A stretch of DNA of 64,000 nt, taken from the NCBI RefSeq assembly GCF_016919175.1, contig NZ_JAFFPU010000048.1:5016-69015 (forward strand). The letters run 5' to 3'. Positions 1 to 9,859 of this stretch are shown piece by piece. The stretch comes from Leptospira ainlahdjerensis. Lineage in GTDB: Bacteria > Spirochaetota > Leptospiria > Leptospirales > Leptospiraceae. The position numbers and the translations under genes were made by a program. The notes beneath the pieces are model-generated. The model saw only the letters and a list, made by a program, of their open reading frames with translations. It made no database searches and had not been told where the DNA came from. The first letter of the stretch is position 1; every line of letters starts with the position of its first letter.

Positions 1-13
1 AGGAAGAGAAAAT

Positions 14-571
14 TTGCAGAATCTGGAATCCGGAAAAATCCTCTGCGATTCCGAAATAGAACGTCTCAGAGACGCTTGCAGAAGTAATCCGAACCACTAT
101 ACTTGGATCCGAATTTTATTTTCTCTCGGATTGAGGCCCGAGGAATTGATTTCCATCCGCGTGGAGGACGTGGACATCGAAAATCGAATATTAAGAATTT
201 GTGGATTAAACGGAGTGGAAGATCGTATTATGGTAATCCCCGGTTGTTTGTTAAAAGATTTTTACGCCGCTCTCAAAAACAAAAAATCGGAAGAGTTACT
301 GTTTCCCGGAAAAAAAGGAAAACTTCATAGAAGGACGATACAAAAACTTCTTCAAAAGATAGAACTCAAAACGGGAATTGAAATCACCTTCCCGATCATT
401 CGAAGAACCATAGCTGTAAGAATGTTTAAACGCGGTATTTCAATCGCGTACATTTCCTTCTATCTCGGATATAAGACTCGAAGGGCGACCTATAAATTGA
501 TCGGGAAAAACGGAAAGTCTGACCCGGTAAAAATATTTTCCATAGAAGAAATTATAGACATTGGAGCTTAA
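14..571 (+). CDS. Minimal tyrosine recombinase (integrase-like) with degenerate active site
   Basis: A 185-residue protein resembling only the catalytic domain of XerC/XerD/phage integrases; the N-terminal SAM-like DNA-binding domain is absent. Arg41 in GLRPEELISIRVEDVD fits catalytic Arg I, Arg130 in FPIIRRTIAVRM fits Arg II, and Tyr160 in ATYKLI fits the nucleophile. The usual His of the HxxR box is Pro/Ile here, and the LGH motif reads LGY (Tyr153), so activity is doubtful. The start is TTG at 14, preceded by AGGAAG at 1-6 with good spacing. The next gene encodes a STAS protein. It could be an inactive remnant or a DNA-binding paralogue. The fold assignment is fairly sure; the function is not. 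Confidence 0.7.
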   Translation: MQNLESGKILCDSEIERLRDACRSNPNHYTWIRILFSLGLRPEELISIRVEDVDIENRILRICGLNGVEDRIMVIPGCLLKDFYAALKNKKSEELLFPGKKGKLHRRTIQKLLQKIELKTGIEITFPIIRRTIAVRMFKRGISIAYISFYLGYKTRRATYKLIGKNGKSDPVKIFSIEEIIDIGA

Positions 572-635
572 AAATGAGTTGTAAACGCGTTCTGAAAGCT
601 TAATTTAGTCCTAATTCTCCAAAAGGAAGCCATCT

Positions 636-971
636 TTGGAAATCAAGACGAAAAAGATCGGTAAGCATACTCTAGTTGCGCTCAATGGAAGGCTGGATAT
701 CGGACATTCAGACGAAGTGGAAGCAAAATTACTGGATGATGTTCAGTCCGGCCAGGGTGATATCTTAATAAACCTGGAAAATATTTCATACATCTCCTCC
801 TCCGGAATTCGTATCTTTGTAGGTATGGTGCGCGAGTTGGAAAAGCAAGGAAGGAAGTTGAAACTTTGTTGTATCACTCCTCCCGTAAAAAAAGTATTCG
901 ACGTGGTCGAACTGCTGGATCTGTTTGAAGTCTACGAAACAGAAAGCGCGGCTCTCGATTCGCTAACCTAA
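636..971 (+). CDS. STAS-domain anti-sigma factor antagonist
   Basis: A 111-residue single-domain STAS protein of the SpoIIAA/RsbV type. In this family the protein binds a serine-kinase anti-sigma factor and is switched off by phosphorylation of a serine in a D-S-S-G motif. The matching motif here is YISSSGIRIF (residues 52-61), with Ser replacing the usual Asp; Ser55 is the likely phosphoacceptor. The start is TTG at 636 behind AAAAGGAAG. A terminator-like hairpin follows the stop, so it is probably transcribed apart from the glycosyltransferase gene. No cognate kinase or sigma factor is in the window; a second STAS gene lies at 49722-50060. Confidence 0.85.
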   Translation: MEIKTKKIGKHTLVALNGRLDIGHSDEVEAKLLDDVQSGQGDILINLENISYISSSGIRIFVGMVRELEKQGRKLKLCCITPPVKKVFDVVELLDLFEVYETESAALDSLT

Positions 972-973
972 GG

Positions 974-999
974 TCCGGGAATTTTTCCCGGATTTCCCC
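974..999 (+). terminator. Candidate Rho-independent terminator after STAS gene
   Basis: A perfect 8-bp stem, TCCGGGAA (974-981) and TTCCCGGA (985-992), with a TTT loop, begins 3 nt after the STAS stop codon. The following tract TTTCCCCT is only partly T-rich, so termination may be weak. Confidence 0.5.
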
Positions 1000-1007
1000 T
1001 CGGGTCT

Positions 1008-2510
1008 ATGTCCCGGAAATTTCTTTCCAAGCTCATTCCTCCTAACGCGGTTCCTCTGGCGCTGCTGTTTCTCTTAGCGTTTGTTTTTGTCTGGGTTCCT
1101 CAGAACGATCGAATGGAATTTCCTCCGGTTTGGCCGGACGAAGTTCTTTTCTATTCTCCTTCTCAGGATTTTGCAAGTTTTGGAACTCTGAGGACGAATG
1201 TATTGGAAGGTCTGATTCCGGGAATGGAAGAGATTACGTTGTGGATGCCTCCGCTTTATTTTCTCACCGGCGGATTCTGGATGAAATACGTTTTGCCGGG
1301 TCTCGAAGGATTGCGTCTTTTAACCTCTGTAACGGCCGCGTTTTCGATTCTTATCTTATATGGAATTTTAAAAAGAATCGGTTTCTCCTCTTTTTCAGCC
1401 CTTTTCTCTTGTCTTTTGCTCGCGACCGATCTCCTTTTTTTGCGAGTGGGAATGATGGCGAGAATGGAAGCCCTCTGTCTATTCTTTGCATTAGGAAGTC
1501 TGTTTTTTTTGGTTCGAAGCGCTTTAGAAGAATCAACCGTGAAAGTAAGTTGGGTCGAGGGCGCGGCCGCCGGAGTTTTGCTCGGGCTGTCTTTTCTTTC
1601 TCATCCTTTCGGCGCCGTCTTTGGAATTCCATCTGTTTATCTTCTCTGGAGAAGAAGATCTTTGATCTCTCCTTGGTTTTGGCTGGGCGGAACGATTCCG
1701 TTGATCGTTTGGATCCTTTGGTTTTTTCCGAAGTTGGACCTATTCTTATTTCAATTCGGATTACAATTCGGAAGAAAGAAAGAACTCTTTTCGGTCTTTT
1801 CCATGATCACAAAGATCAAAATTCTCATCGGAGGATATGAAAATCCGGGAGTTAGAATTCTTTTTTATATTTTTCTTTTGGCGGGAATCGGAATCAATCG
1901 AAGACTTTTGAAAGAAAAGAAAGAACGTTTTCTTTTCCTTTTCGTTTGGATTTTAGGAACGCTCGCTTTTCTTTTTCTTTCGACTGAATTTTATTATGTG
2001 ATGTATCTTACGATTCCGATTTCTGCGTTAGGCGGAATTCTCTTGGAAGATTCGGATCGAAAGAGGGTGGTCTACACGGGTTCTGGGCTTCTGTTTTGCA
2101 ACCTGATCGTTCTCTTTCTCGCGTATCGAAAAGTAGGATTTGTGAATCCTGAATTTGATCTTGGAAAAAAGTTTTCGGAAGAAGTCGCGACGGAACTGAA
2201 ATATTCTAAAAAAGTTTATCTACAGGCGATTCCCGATCCGTATTTTTATCTCAGAGAAAAATACCCGAATCAACAAATCTTAGAATTCATTCCGGGAGAA
2301 TTGCCCGTGCCACCGGAAATGTTTTTGGGAACCTTGGATTCCATCGATACCTTTGTATTCAGCGAAGGAACAAAACGAAACGAAACCGTCGACTTGTATT
2401 TGAAGGAGAATTCATCTTCTTTTTACAAAAAGAATGTTTCCGTTTCTCCCTCGACAACTCGAAAGTTAGTCCGCGCTCAGGCTGAGATCTATCTTCGGAA
2501 AAAGAAATGA
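1008..2510 (+). CDS. GT-C fold membrane glycosyltransferase (ArnT/PMT-like)
   Basis: A 500-residue protein with about ten hydrophobic segments. The layout matches GT-C glycosyltransferases that use polyprenyl-phosphate sugars: a first membrane helix (about 14-31), then an acidic loop WPDEVLFYS with Asp44-Glu45 as the probable metal/catalytic pair, then alternating helices and a soluble C-terminal end (about 380-500). The likely role is transfer of a sugar from a lipid carrier to protein or lipid at the outer face of the inner membrane. The substrate cannot be told from sequence. The last codons overlap the next gene by 4 nt (ATGA), so the two are probably translationally coupled. Confidence 0.7.
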   Translation: MSRKFLSKLIPPNAVPLALLFLLAFVFVWVPQNDRMEFPPVWPDEVLFYSPSQDFASFGTLRTNVLEGLIPGMEEITLWMPPLYFLTGGFWMKYVLPGLEGLRLLTSVTAAFSILILYGILKRIGFSSFSALFSCLLLATDLLFLRVGMMARMEALCLFFALGSLFFLVRSALEESTVKVSWVEGAAAGVLLGLSFLSHPFGAVFGIPSVYLLWRRRSLISPWFWLGGTIPLIVWILWFFPKLDLFLFQFGLQFGRKKELFSVFSMITKIKILIGGYENPGVRILFYIFLLAGIGINRRLLKEKKERFLFLFVWILGTLAFLFLSTEFYYVMYLTIPISALGGILLEDSDRKRVVYTGSGLLFCNLIVLFLAYRKVGFVNPEFDLGKKFSEEVATELKYSKKVYLQAIPDPYFYLREKYPNQQILEFIPGELPVPPEMFLGTLDSIDTFVFSEGTKRNETVDLYLKENSSSFYKKNVSVSPSTTRKLVRAQAEIYLRKKK

Positions 2511-3157
2511 ATTCTTTCCGGATTCAAAAAATTCTTTTTGGAACGATTGCTTTTGTTTTTTTCTTCCAATCCTGCGTGCGAAAAGAATCGGATCCACAAG
2601 GTCTTTCCGCTCTTTTACCCCTTGTGGGTCCGCTCTTGAAAGTAGGAATCATCGGAGATTCTCTTTCTCAGAGATCGGATGGTTTCGGTTTGAGAGAAAA
2701 GTTGGGAACAAGATTTACGGTAACTGATTATTCAGTTTCGGGAAGATCGGTTCCCGGTTGGAACGACGTGATCGGAACGGCCCTTACGGAACAGCAAAAT
2801 CTTTTGATCTTAGAATTGGGGACCAACGACGTTTCCAGTTATCCGCTTGATCAGTTTCCCGGAAACTACGAGATTCTTCTAAATTCCATTCAGAAGGCGA
2901 GTAACGCGGCGATTCTTGTGACCGTTTTACCTCCTACGATTCAGCCCGGATATCGAGCCAATATTCTCCAGATCAATCCTTACTTGAGAAGTCTCGGTTC
3001 TCGTTATCTGATTGCGGATATGGAAACCATCTTTCTCGAAACGGAAAAGACGATTCCCTTGTATCCCCAGATCGATCCGATTCATCCGAATCCTACCGGT
3101 TACGATTTGATGGGAACCGTCTACGCAGACACGATTCGAAAAATCTATTTTAAATAG
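2507..3157 (+). CDS. SGNH/GDSL-family hydrolase lipoprotein
   Basis: A 216-residue probable lipoprotein: signal peptide with the lipid-attachment cysteine at Cys23 (FFQSC). The SGNH blocks are all visible: block I GIIGDSLS (nucleophile Ser52), block III ELGTNDVS (Asn107), and block V DPIHPN (Asp190, His193). These enzymes are esterases, lipases or acyl hydrolases of lipids and polysaccharides. Translation is coupled to the upstream glycosyltransferase by an ATGA overlap, so removal or exchange of acyl groups on the glycan made by that enzyme is a reasonable guess, but only a guess. Confidence 0.8.
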   Translation: MNSFRIQKILFGTIAFVFFFQSCVRKESDPQGLSALLPLVGPLLKVGIIGDSLSQRSDGFGLREKLGTRFTVTDYSVSGRSVPGWNDVIGTALTEQQNLLILELGTNDVSSYPLDQFPGNYEILLNSIQKASNAAILVTVLPPTIQPGYRANILQINPYLRSLGSRYLIADMETIFLETEKTIPLYPQIDPIHPNPTGYDLMGTVYADTIRKIYFK

Positions 3158-3160
3158 AAT

Positions 3161-4234
3161 TCAATTGTTATTATATTCACAATTGAGAATGAATGGATTG
3201 AATACCTGAGCCACGTAAAGCCTTCCTTCAAATGGAATCGCGGTGCTTCCAGCTGAGATCAAATCCCCTTGTGTTGCAAAAACTTCCTGAAAACTTCCGT
3301 CTTCGGAAATTCTAAATACCTGGGTCGGAGCGTGATAATCCGCGTTCAACATGTGTCTTACGAATTGATAAGTGGATCCGTGTCCGACCACAAAAATTCT
3401 TCCCTTAGAATCCAGTTCCAAGTTGTCAGTTCCCGAATCTAAAAAGATTTTTTCCGCGGGACCAAGAACCGGTTTGCCGTCGGTTCTCTCGATCGGATAA
3501 CGATAGACGCTTCGATCTGCGAAGCCTGCTCTATAGAGGATTTCTTTTCCTTGAGAATTCTTCGTATAAAGAATTCCGTTTCCGTAAAAGAGAGGACTGT
3601 TCAGGCTGGACCAAGTTTTTCCGTCGTAATACGCGATGTCCGCGCGTTTGAATCTGAAAAGATCGTCCCAAAAAAGATAACGAAAGAATCCGCCGGAGCC
3701 GTGATCATTGGAAACGTAAATTTCGTTTTCTGAAACCGCGTGAAGATCGTTCGGACTCGTAATCGAAGGATCGGAGAGAGTTCCTACATGCGACCATTCC
3801 TTTCCCTTCCGTTCAAAAATTTCTATGGTATGTGTTTTATAAAGAGCGGGGTGGGAGATCACGTAAAGACGGTAGACATCCTTTGTTTTGAGAAGGCTCA
3901 TCCCGTGAGGTCGGAACTCCGGAGGAAATTGCACGGGAAGTTCTTTCGGAACCGAAGAGTTTTTGAGGTCGATCCAAAAGATCTTTCCAGTCTGATTAGA
4001 AGTTCTTCTTTCGTGGCTGGAGACATAAAGAATCTTTTCTTCCGCGTCTAAGGCCAGGTCTTCCGGACCGGGAAGCCCTTCCATCCGAGTGCACGCCGCC
4101 CCGGACGGGCCGACCGACTTGATGTCGACCCCACAATGGAGAAGGGTAAGAATCAAAAGAAGCATCACTGTATTTCGGAAACTGAGGGAGTTCCCACAGA
4201 GAAGGATTTGTTTTAGAAAAGAAAGCTGTTTCAT
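3161..4234 (-). CDS. Paraoxonase/arylesterase-like six-bladed propeller lipoprotein
   Basis: A 357-residue predicted lipoprotein (hydrophobic stretch ending LLHC, Cys34). The body follows the PON/arylesterase layout. The calcium ligands of the family have clear counterparts: Glu58-Asp59 in PGPEDLALD, Asn162-Asp163 in SPNDLHAV followed by VSNDHGS, Asn219 in YGNGILY, and Asp270-Asn271 in GTDNLELD, with a His at VGHG (285). The family hydrolyses lactones and aryl esters. It is convergent with the SGNH lipoprotein gene (4 nt between them), and an 8-bp inverted repeat TCAATTGT/ACAATTGA spans the junction at 3161-3186. Substrate unknown. SMP-30/strictosidine-synthase-like propellers are the alternative. 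Confidence 0.75.
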   Translation of the reverse strand: MKQLSFLKQILLCGNSLSFRNTVMLLLILTLLHCGVDIKSVGPSGAACTRMEGLPGPEDLALDAEEKILYVSSHERRTSNQTGKIFWIDLKNSSVPKELPVQFPPEFRPHGMSLLKTKDVYRLYVISHPALYKTHTIEIFERKGKEWSHVGTLSDPSITSPNDLHAVSENEIYVSNDHGSGGFFRYLFWDDLFRFKRADIAYYDGKTWSSLNSPLFYGNGILYTKNSQGKEILYRAGFADRSVYRYPIERTDGKPVLGPAEKIFLDSGTDNLELDSKGRIFVVGHGSTYQFVRHMLNADYHAPTQVFRISEDGSFQEVFATQGDLISAGSTAIPFEGRLYVAQVFNPFILNCEYNNN

Positions 4235-4304
4235 ATTGTCTTACGGTCCGATTTTCGCGAAACTGGTGTGTATTTCCCCAGAAGAAGATGATTTGGATTT
4301 CAAG

Positions 4305-4468
4305 CTGGATCGTCGGAGATACGACTGATTTCCGTAAAAGTCGCGCGCCCCGCCCTGATTTTGGGTGGAGGGGTGGGGGGCGGAAAAACTTGGGAGACTT
4401 TCCTCTATCAGAAAATCATAATTTTGCAAGCGAAAGTCGATCTTCTCTCCCGCAGGAACTCCTACACC
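4305..4468 (+). repeat. Interspersed palindromic repeat, copy A
   Basis: First of about seven copies of an intergenic element in this window. In order it holds a GTCG..ACGAC palindrome (4309-4322), a GC-rich hairpin block starting GCGCGCCCCGCCC with TTGGGTGGAGGGG, a conserved stretch with CTTTCCTCTATCA and TTTTGCAAG, and a terminal GCAGGA-AC-TCCTAC core (4452-4465). It lies between the paraoxonase-like gene and the phasin-like gene. No gene is visible within it. Confidence 0.8.
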
Positions 4469-4557
4469 ACCAATGGCCGTTTGAACTCCCTATTTTTAAA
4501 TTTTTAAAAGATTCCCGGAAACTTTGAGGTCAGGCAAGGAAAAAACTTAAAAAAATG

Positions 4558-4592
4558 TTTGCTATTTTTGTGCAGTGCATAAAAATAGCAAA
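4558..4592 (+). promoter_or_regulatory. 12-bp inverted repeat, candidate operator upstream of phasin-like gene
   Basis: TTTGCTATTTTT (4558-4569) and AAAAATAGCAAA (4581-4592) are perfect inverted repeats around GTGCAGTGCAT, ending 34 nt before the phasin-like start codon. There is no T-tract after it, so an operator or 5'-leader hairpin is more likely than a terminator. The TGCAGTGCA core resembles the TGC-rich sites bound by PhaR-type phasin repressors in other bacteria; that link is inference. Confidence 0.5.
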
Positions 4593-4626
4593 AGAGATCC
4601 TCTAATACGAACTGAGAGGTTGCTGT

Positions 4627-4884
4627 ATGGAAAAAAACAAATTAAACGACATAATCAATGCCGGGATCGGCGCAGTTCAGACTTCCCGCGAGATTTTCGA
4701 CAAACTAGTGGATGATTTAAACGAGGGAAAGGAAAAGATCGAAGAAAGATTCGATCAGCTCAAAGCTCAGGGCGAAAAAGACATGAGCGACAACGCCCTC
4801 AAATTGAAAGTAAATCTTGCTTGGGGATTGGTTCGGTTCGAAGAGATCCGAGACAACATTCTGAATCATTTCATTAAGAAATAA
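4627..4884 (+). CDS. Small phasin-like helical protein
   Basis: An 85-residue, highly charged, all-helical protein without signal peptide or membrane segment. Heptad-like spacing (REIFDKLVDDLNEGKEKIEE and following) and the short length are typical of phasin/PhaI-PhaF-like proteins that coat polyhydroxyalkanoate granules, or of small coiled-coil stress proteins. GAGG TTGCTGT precedes the ATG at 4627. A perfect inverted repeat lies just upstream. The next gene starts 7 nt after the stop. No PHA synthase is in the window, so the granule role is not proven. Confidence 0.6.
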   Translation: MEKNKLNDIINAGIGAVQTSREIFDKLVDDLNEGKEKIEERFDQLKAQGEKDMSDNALKLKVNLAWGLVRFEEIRDNILNHFIKK

Positions 4885-4890
4885 GTTTCT

Positions 4891-5772
<882 letters not shown>

Positions 5773-5832
5773 AAATATAACTGTAAGAATTTTGGAAAAG
5801 GCTCTTCTGTAAACTGAAAAAAGAGAAGACCT

Positions 5833-6315
5833 TTAACAGAGAAAGTCCGGACAAAGAAACCAGATGATTTGTCCGTCCAGAAATTTCTCTCTCGGTACGT
5901 TCACTGCCAACGCGGAACCGGGAGAAAAAAGAAAACTTTTACCAACACCTCCGATTCCTAAAAGTTTTTCGGCAAAGATGGAAACATCCGGACTATGGCC
6001 GACAATGAGAATCGTGTCCGAGTTGGAAAAACTTTTGATCAAAGGGCAAACTCGAGACATATCTTGTCCCGCTTCTAAATCCTCTAAGGATTCCGTTTCT
6101 TGTTCCGGATGGAGAATGTCCGTATAAATTTTCGCAGTGTCGGTCGTTCTTCGATAAGGACTGTGATAGATTTTTGTGACTTTAAAACCGACTTGAAAGA
6201 ATCGGGCCATCTTCTGAACGTCGACGACTCCCTTCGGCGTCAGAGGTCTGGATCGGTCCGTGCCGTCAGGAGAAATTGGTTCCGCTTCTCCGTGTCTTGC
6301 GATAATTATTTTCAT
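5833..6315 (-). CDS. sixA: Phosphohistidine phosphatase SixA-like
   Basis: A 160-residue single-domain histidine phosphatase of the SixA type. The catalytic RHG triad is at the N-terminus (IIARHGEAEP, His8), and the second catalytic His is in ILIVGHSPD. In E. coli SixA removes phosphate from phosphohistidine on HPt domains or the nitrogen PTS protein NPr; here the target is unknown. It is cytoplasmic, with no signal peptide. It is divergent from the ABC exporter genes, separated by 199 nt. Confidence 0.85.
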   Translation of the reverse strand: MKIIIARHGEAEPISPDGTDRSRPLTPKGVVDVQKMARFFQVGFKVTKIYHSPYRRTTDTAKIYTDILHPEQETESLEDLEAGQDMSRVCPLIKSFSNSDTILIVGHSPDVSIFAEKLLGIGGVGKSFLFSPGSALAVNVPREKFLDGQIIWFLCPDFLC

Positions 6316-6383
6316 GTTTTCAGAGGATTGACCGGGAACGAATTCCCAAAAATCATCGAGCCTTCTCCTGCTGGAACCTTCGT

Positions 6384-6412
6384 TTGCAAAAAAGGTCCAA
6401 CCGTTCTATATA
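6384..6412 (+). promoter_or_regulatory. Candidate sigma-70-like promoter for the ABC exporter pair
   Basis: TTGCAA (6384-6389) and TATATA (6407-6412) are 17 nt apart in the intergenic space between sixA and the ABC genes. The predicted leader would be about 95 nt. Weak evidence: pattern match only. Confidence 0.35.
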
Positions 6413-6514
6413 TTCTTAACTTTTGCTCTCAACGGGATTCTTTTAGAGAACTTAAAGGTTCTGGACCCCGTAGACAGGTTTGTTAGAAAAGGCTCTGATT
6501 CCAAGGAAAAGCGC

Positions 6515-7421
6515 ATGTCCGAATTTGCAATTGAAATCGATTCCATTCAAAAAAAATACAAAGAACAAAACGCTCTCAAAGGAATCTCCTTTCGAGTACC
6601 GAAGGGATCGGTCTTCGGACTTTTAGGTCCGAACGGCGCCGGAAAAACCAGCTTGGTTCGAATTCTCATGGGATTTTCTAAACAAACCGCAGGAAGCTTT
6701 CATCTCTTTGGACTTCCGTTTTCCCCGGTTCTACGGAAAAGAATCGGATATCTTCCCGAAAAGGTTTCGATTCCCGGCTTTTTGACGGGAGAAGAATTTC
6801 TAACCTTCAGCGGAAAGTTAGCCGGAATCCGAAGTTCCGAGATCCGAAAAAAGTCCAAGGCACTTTTGGAAAAAACCGGAATCGCGGATGCCGGTTCCAA
6901 AAAAGTTTCCGGTTATTCGAAAGGGATGTTGCAAAGACTCGGGCTCGCATCCGCTCTGATCGGCGATCCCGAACTTTTGATTTTGGACGAACCCGGATCC
7001 GGACTGGATCCGAAAGGATATATCGATTTCCGGGAAACTCTCGTGGAAGAAAACAAAACAAAGGGAACTACCGTATTACTCAATTCTCATAGACTTTTGG
7101 AAGTGGAAAAAGTCTGTCATGAGATCGGAATTCTCAATCTCGGAACTCTCGCCGCGATCGGTCCGCTTGAATCCTTGAAAGAAGGAAAGAATCGAATTCT
7201 TGTAAAAGTGGAATCCGTTTCCTCGGAGTTGGATTCTTATATCCGTAAAATTTCTTCCGAGCAAAAAATTACGGAGAATCAGATCGAATTCCTTCCTACG
7301 AACGAAATCGATCTCAGAAAAATTCCGGCGGAACTCGTAGCTCTTGGAGCCAACATTCTAAAGTATGAAAGAATCACGGAATCCTTGGAAGAAGTTTTCC
7401 TGAGAGTCACTGGAGGAAATC

Positions 7422-7429
<8 letters not shown>
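6515..7429 (+). CDS. ABC transporter ATP-binding protein (ABC-2 exporter type)
   Basis: A 304-residue ATPase with Walker A GPNGAGKTS, a degenerate signature SGYSKGMLQRLGLA, Walker B LLILDEPGSG, and the switch His in LLNSHRL. The C-terminal 80 residues form the small accessory domain seen in exporters of the NosF/CcmA/Gld type. It works with the membrane partner encoded next, whose start overlaps it by 8 nt. Substrate unknown; candidates for such pairs include drugs, lipids, polysaccharides and copper-site maturation factors. Confidence 0.9.
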
Positions 7430-8246
<817 letters not shown>

Positions 8247-8338
8247 TCGAAAAGTACCGATTGACAAATCTCTAAAGAGTCATAATTCTACCTTGAGTTG
8301 ACGTTTTGTCAGCCGGATTGGATTTTGGAAATCGGTAA

Positions 8339-9859
8339 ATGAAGATTCAATGGTATCATTACGAAAAGGAAGGTTATTACCTTTCCGTCAAGAATCTCAA
8401 CGTTCCCATCGAGTCGCTTAACCCTCTTTATCTTAGAATCACCCATCTCAATCGCAACATCGATAAGATCATCAGCTTTCTTCTGGATCGCTATCTTCAG
8501 TATTTGGATATTACTTCTCTTCGAGAATGTATCTTTTCCATCTTAAGAGAAACGATCATGAACGCGGAAAAGGCAAATCAAAAGAGGGTGATTTTCCAAG
8601 AAGCGGGTTTGGATATCACAGATCCGAATCAATATCTGATCGGAATGGAAAAATTCAAATCGGAACTGATTTCTAAAAAAGATATTTATACGGACCGCCT
8701 TGAAGAGAAGGGTCTTCACGTTTTGATCACGTTCGGTTTTAATCAGAATAGTTTTTTACTAAAGGTCGCGAACAACGTAGGTATTCTTCCCGAAGAAGAT
8801 CAAAGAGTTCAGGAAAGAATTTCGAAAGCCCACACATACAACGATCTTTCCGAAGTTTTTGAAAATCACGGAGACGAATCCGAGGGCGCGGGACTCGGTC
8901 TCGCGATGTCCTTGTTGATGTTAAAAAACGAAGGGATCGAAGGGGATTCTTATAGAATCAAATCCGAAGACGGCGTTACTTCCGCTTATATTAAAATTCC
9001 GTTCGGTTTTAAAAAACGAAATATCAATCTTCAGAAAACGGGAGAGATTCTTTCCGAAGTGGATACGCTTCCCACCTTTCCGGACAATATCAATCAGATC
9101 ATGAGTCTGATCAACAAACCGGATTCTTCGATTCAGAGTATCACCGAACTCGTAGGAAGGGACGTTTCTCTTTCTACGAACATTCTCAAGTTGGCAAACT
9201 CGGCTTCGTTCAGTCAGAGGGCGAGGGTTGAAAACTTAGACGACGCGATCAAGGTGATCGGTTTGTCCGAGTTAAACAACATTCTTCTGAGTTTAGGAAC
9301 CAAAAAAATATTAGAAGAACGTTATAAAGAATTTGAGGCGATCTGGGAACGTTCCAGCCTTTCCGCGTTTATCTGCAGAAGGTTGGGAGAAAGAATGGAA
9401 TGGAAAAAACAAACCGTCACCGTTCTGGTTTGTGCGGCCCTTTTGCACGACGTAGGCCGAGTGATTCTTCTTTCCTTAGAGCCCGAGATCTCAGCTAAAA
9501 TTTCGGATTTGCTCGGGAACCGTTCCTTTCCTTCGCCTCTGACTTTGGAGGAAGCCGCATTAGGAATTTCTCATACAACTTTGGGAGGAATGATCTGTGA
9601 AAAGTGGAATTTCTCGGATACGATCCGAGTTTCGGCAGAGATGCATCATCGACCTCTTCTTGTAAAAAAAGAATTTCAAGACGCCGTTTTTACGATATAT
9701 CTTTCCGATATGATCATCGATATTTCTCAGGGACTTGCTGATTATTCTTTGATTCAAACTTCCGTTCTGCAACATTTCGGATTTAAGAAAGAGGAAGAAT
9801 TCTCCGAATTTACGAAGAAAATTTTGAAGGAATATCAGGATTTTAATAAGAAGTCCTAA
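8339..9859 (+). CDS. HATPase-like plus HDOD fusion signalling protein
   Basis: A 506-residue cytoplasmic protein. The first half (about 60-225) looks like a GHKL histidine-kinase-type ATPase: helix with RETIMNAEKAN (N-box), and GAGLGLAMSLLMLKNEG (G2 box); no phosphoacceptor-His domain precedes it. The second half (about 235-480) is an HDOD domain (LPTFPDNINQIMSLINKPDS, LLHDVGRVILL). HDOD domains act in bacterial signalling, often with response regulators. The pairing suggests nucleotide-dependent control of the HDOD output, which is inference. A TTGACA (8261-8266) lies upstream. It ends convergently with rsmA with a 4-nt overlap. Confidence 0.75.
   Translation: MKIQWYHYEKEGYYLSVKNLNVPIESLNPLYLRITHLNRNIDKIISFLLDRYLQYLDITSLRECIFSILRETIMNAEKANQKRVIFQEAGLDITDPNQYLIGMEKFKSELISKKDIYTDRLEEKGLHVLITFGFNQNSFLLKVANNVGILPEEDQRVQERISKAHTYNDLSEVFENHGDESEGAGLGLAMSLLMLKNEGIEGDSYRIKSEDGVTSAYIKIPFGFKKRNINLQKTGEILSEVDTLPTFPDNINQIMSLINKPDSSIQSITELVGRDVSLSTNILKLANSASFSQRARVENLDDAIKVIGLSELNNILLSLGTKKILEERYKEFEAIWERSSLSAFICRRLGERMEWKKQTVTVLVCAALLHDVGRVILLSLEPEISAKISDLLGNRSFPSPLTLEEAALGISHTTLGGMICEKWNFSDTIRVSAEMHHRPLLVKKEFQDAVFTIYLSDMIIDISQGLADYSLIQTSVLQHFGFKKEEEFSEFTKKILKEYQDFNKKS

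Noticed and set aside
1130..1840. 236-codon frame inside the glycosyltransferase gene
   Set aside because: Lies wholly in a strongly supported gene in another frame, with Arg/Ser/Phe-rich translation.
3161..3186. Terminator between the two convergent lipoprotein genes
   Set aside because: The 8-bp inverted repeat lacks a T-tract and sits inside the 3' coding end of one gene.
4305..4470. CRISPR-like array
   Set aside because: Repeats are dispersed and palindromic with no regular spacers, and no cas genes are present.
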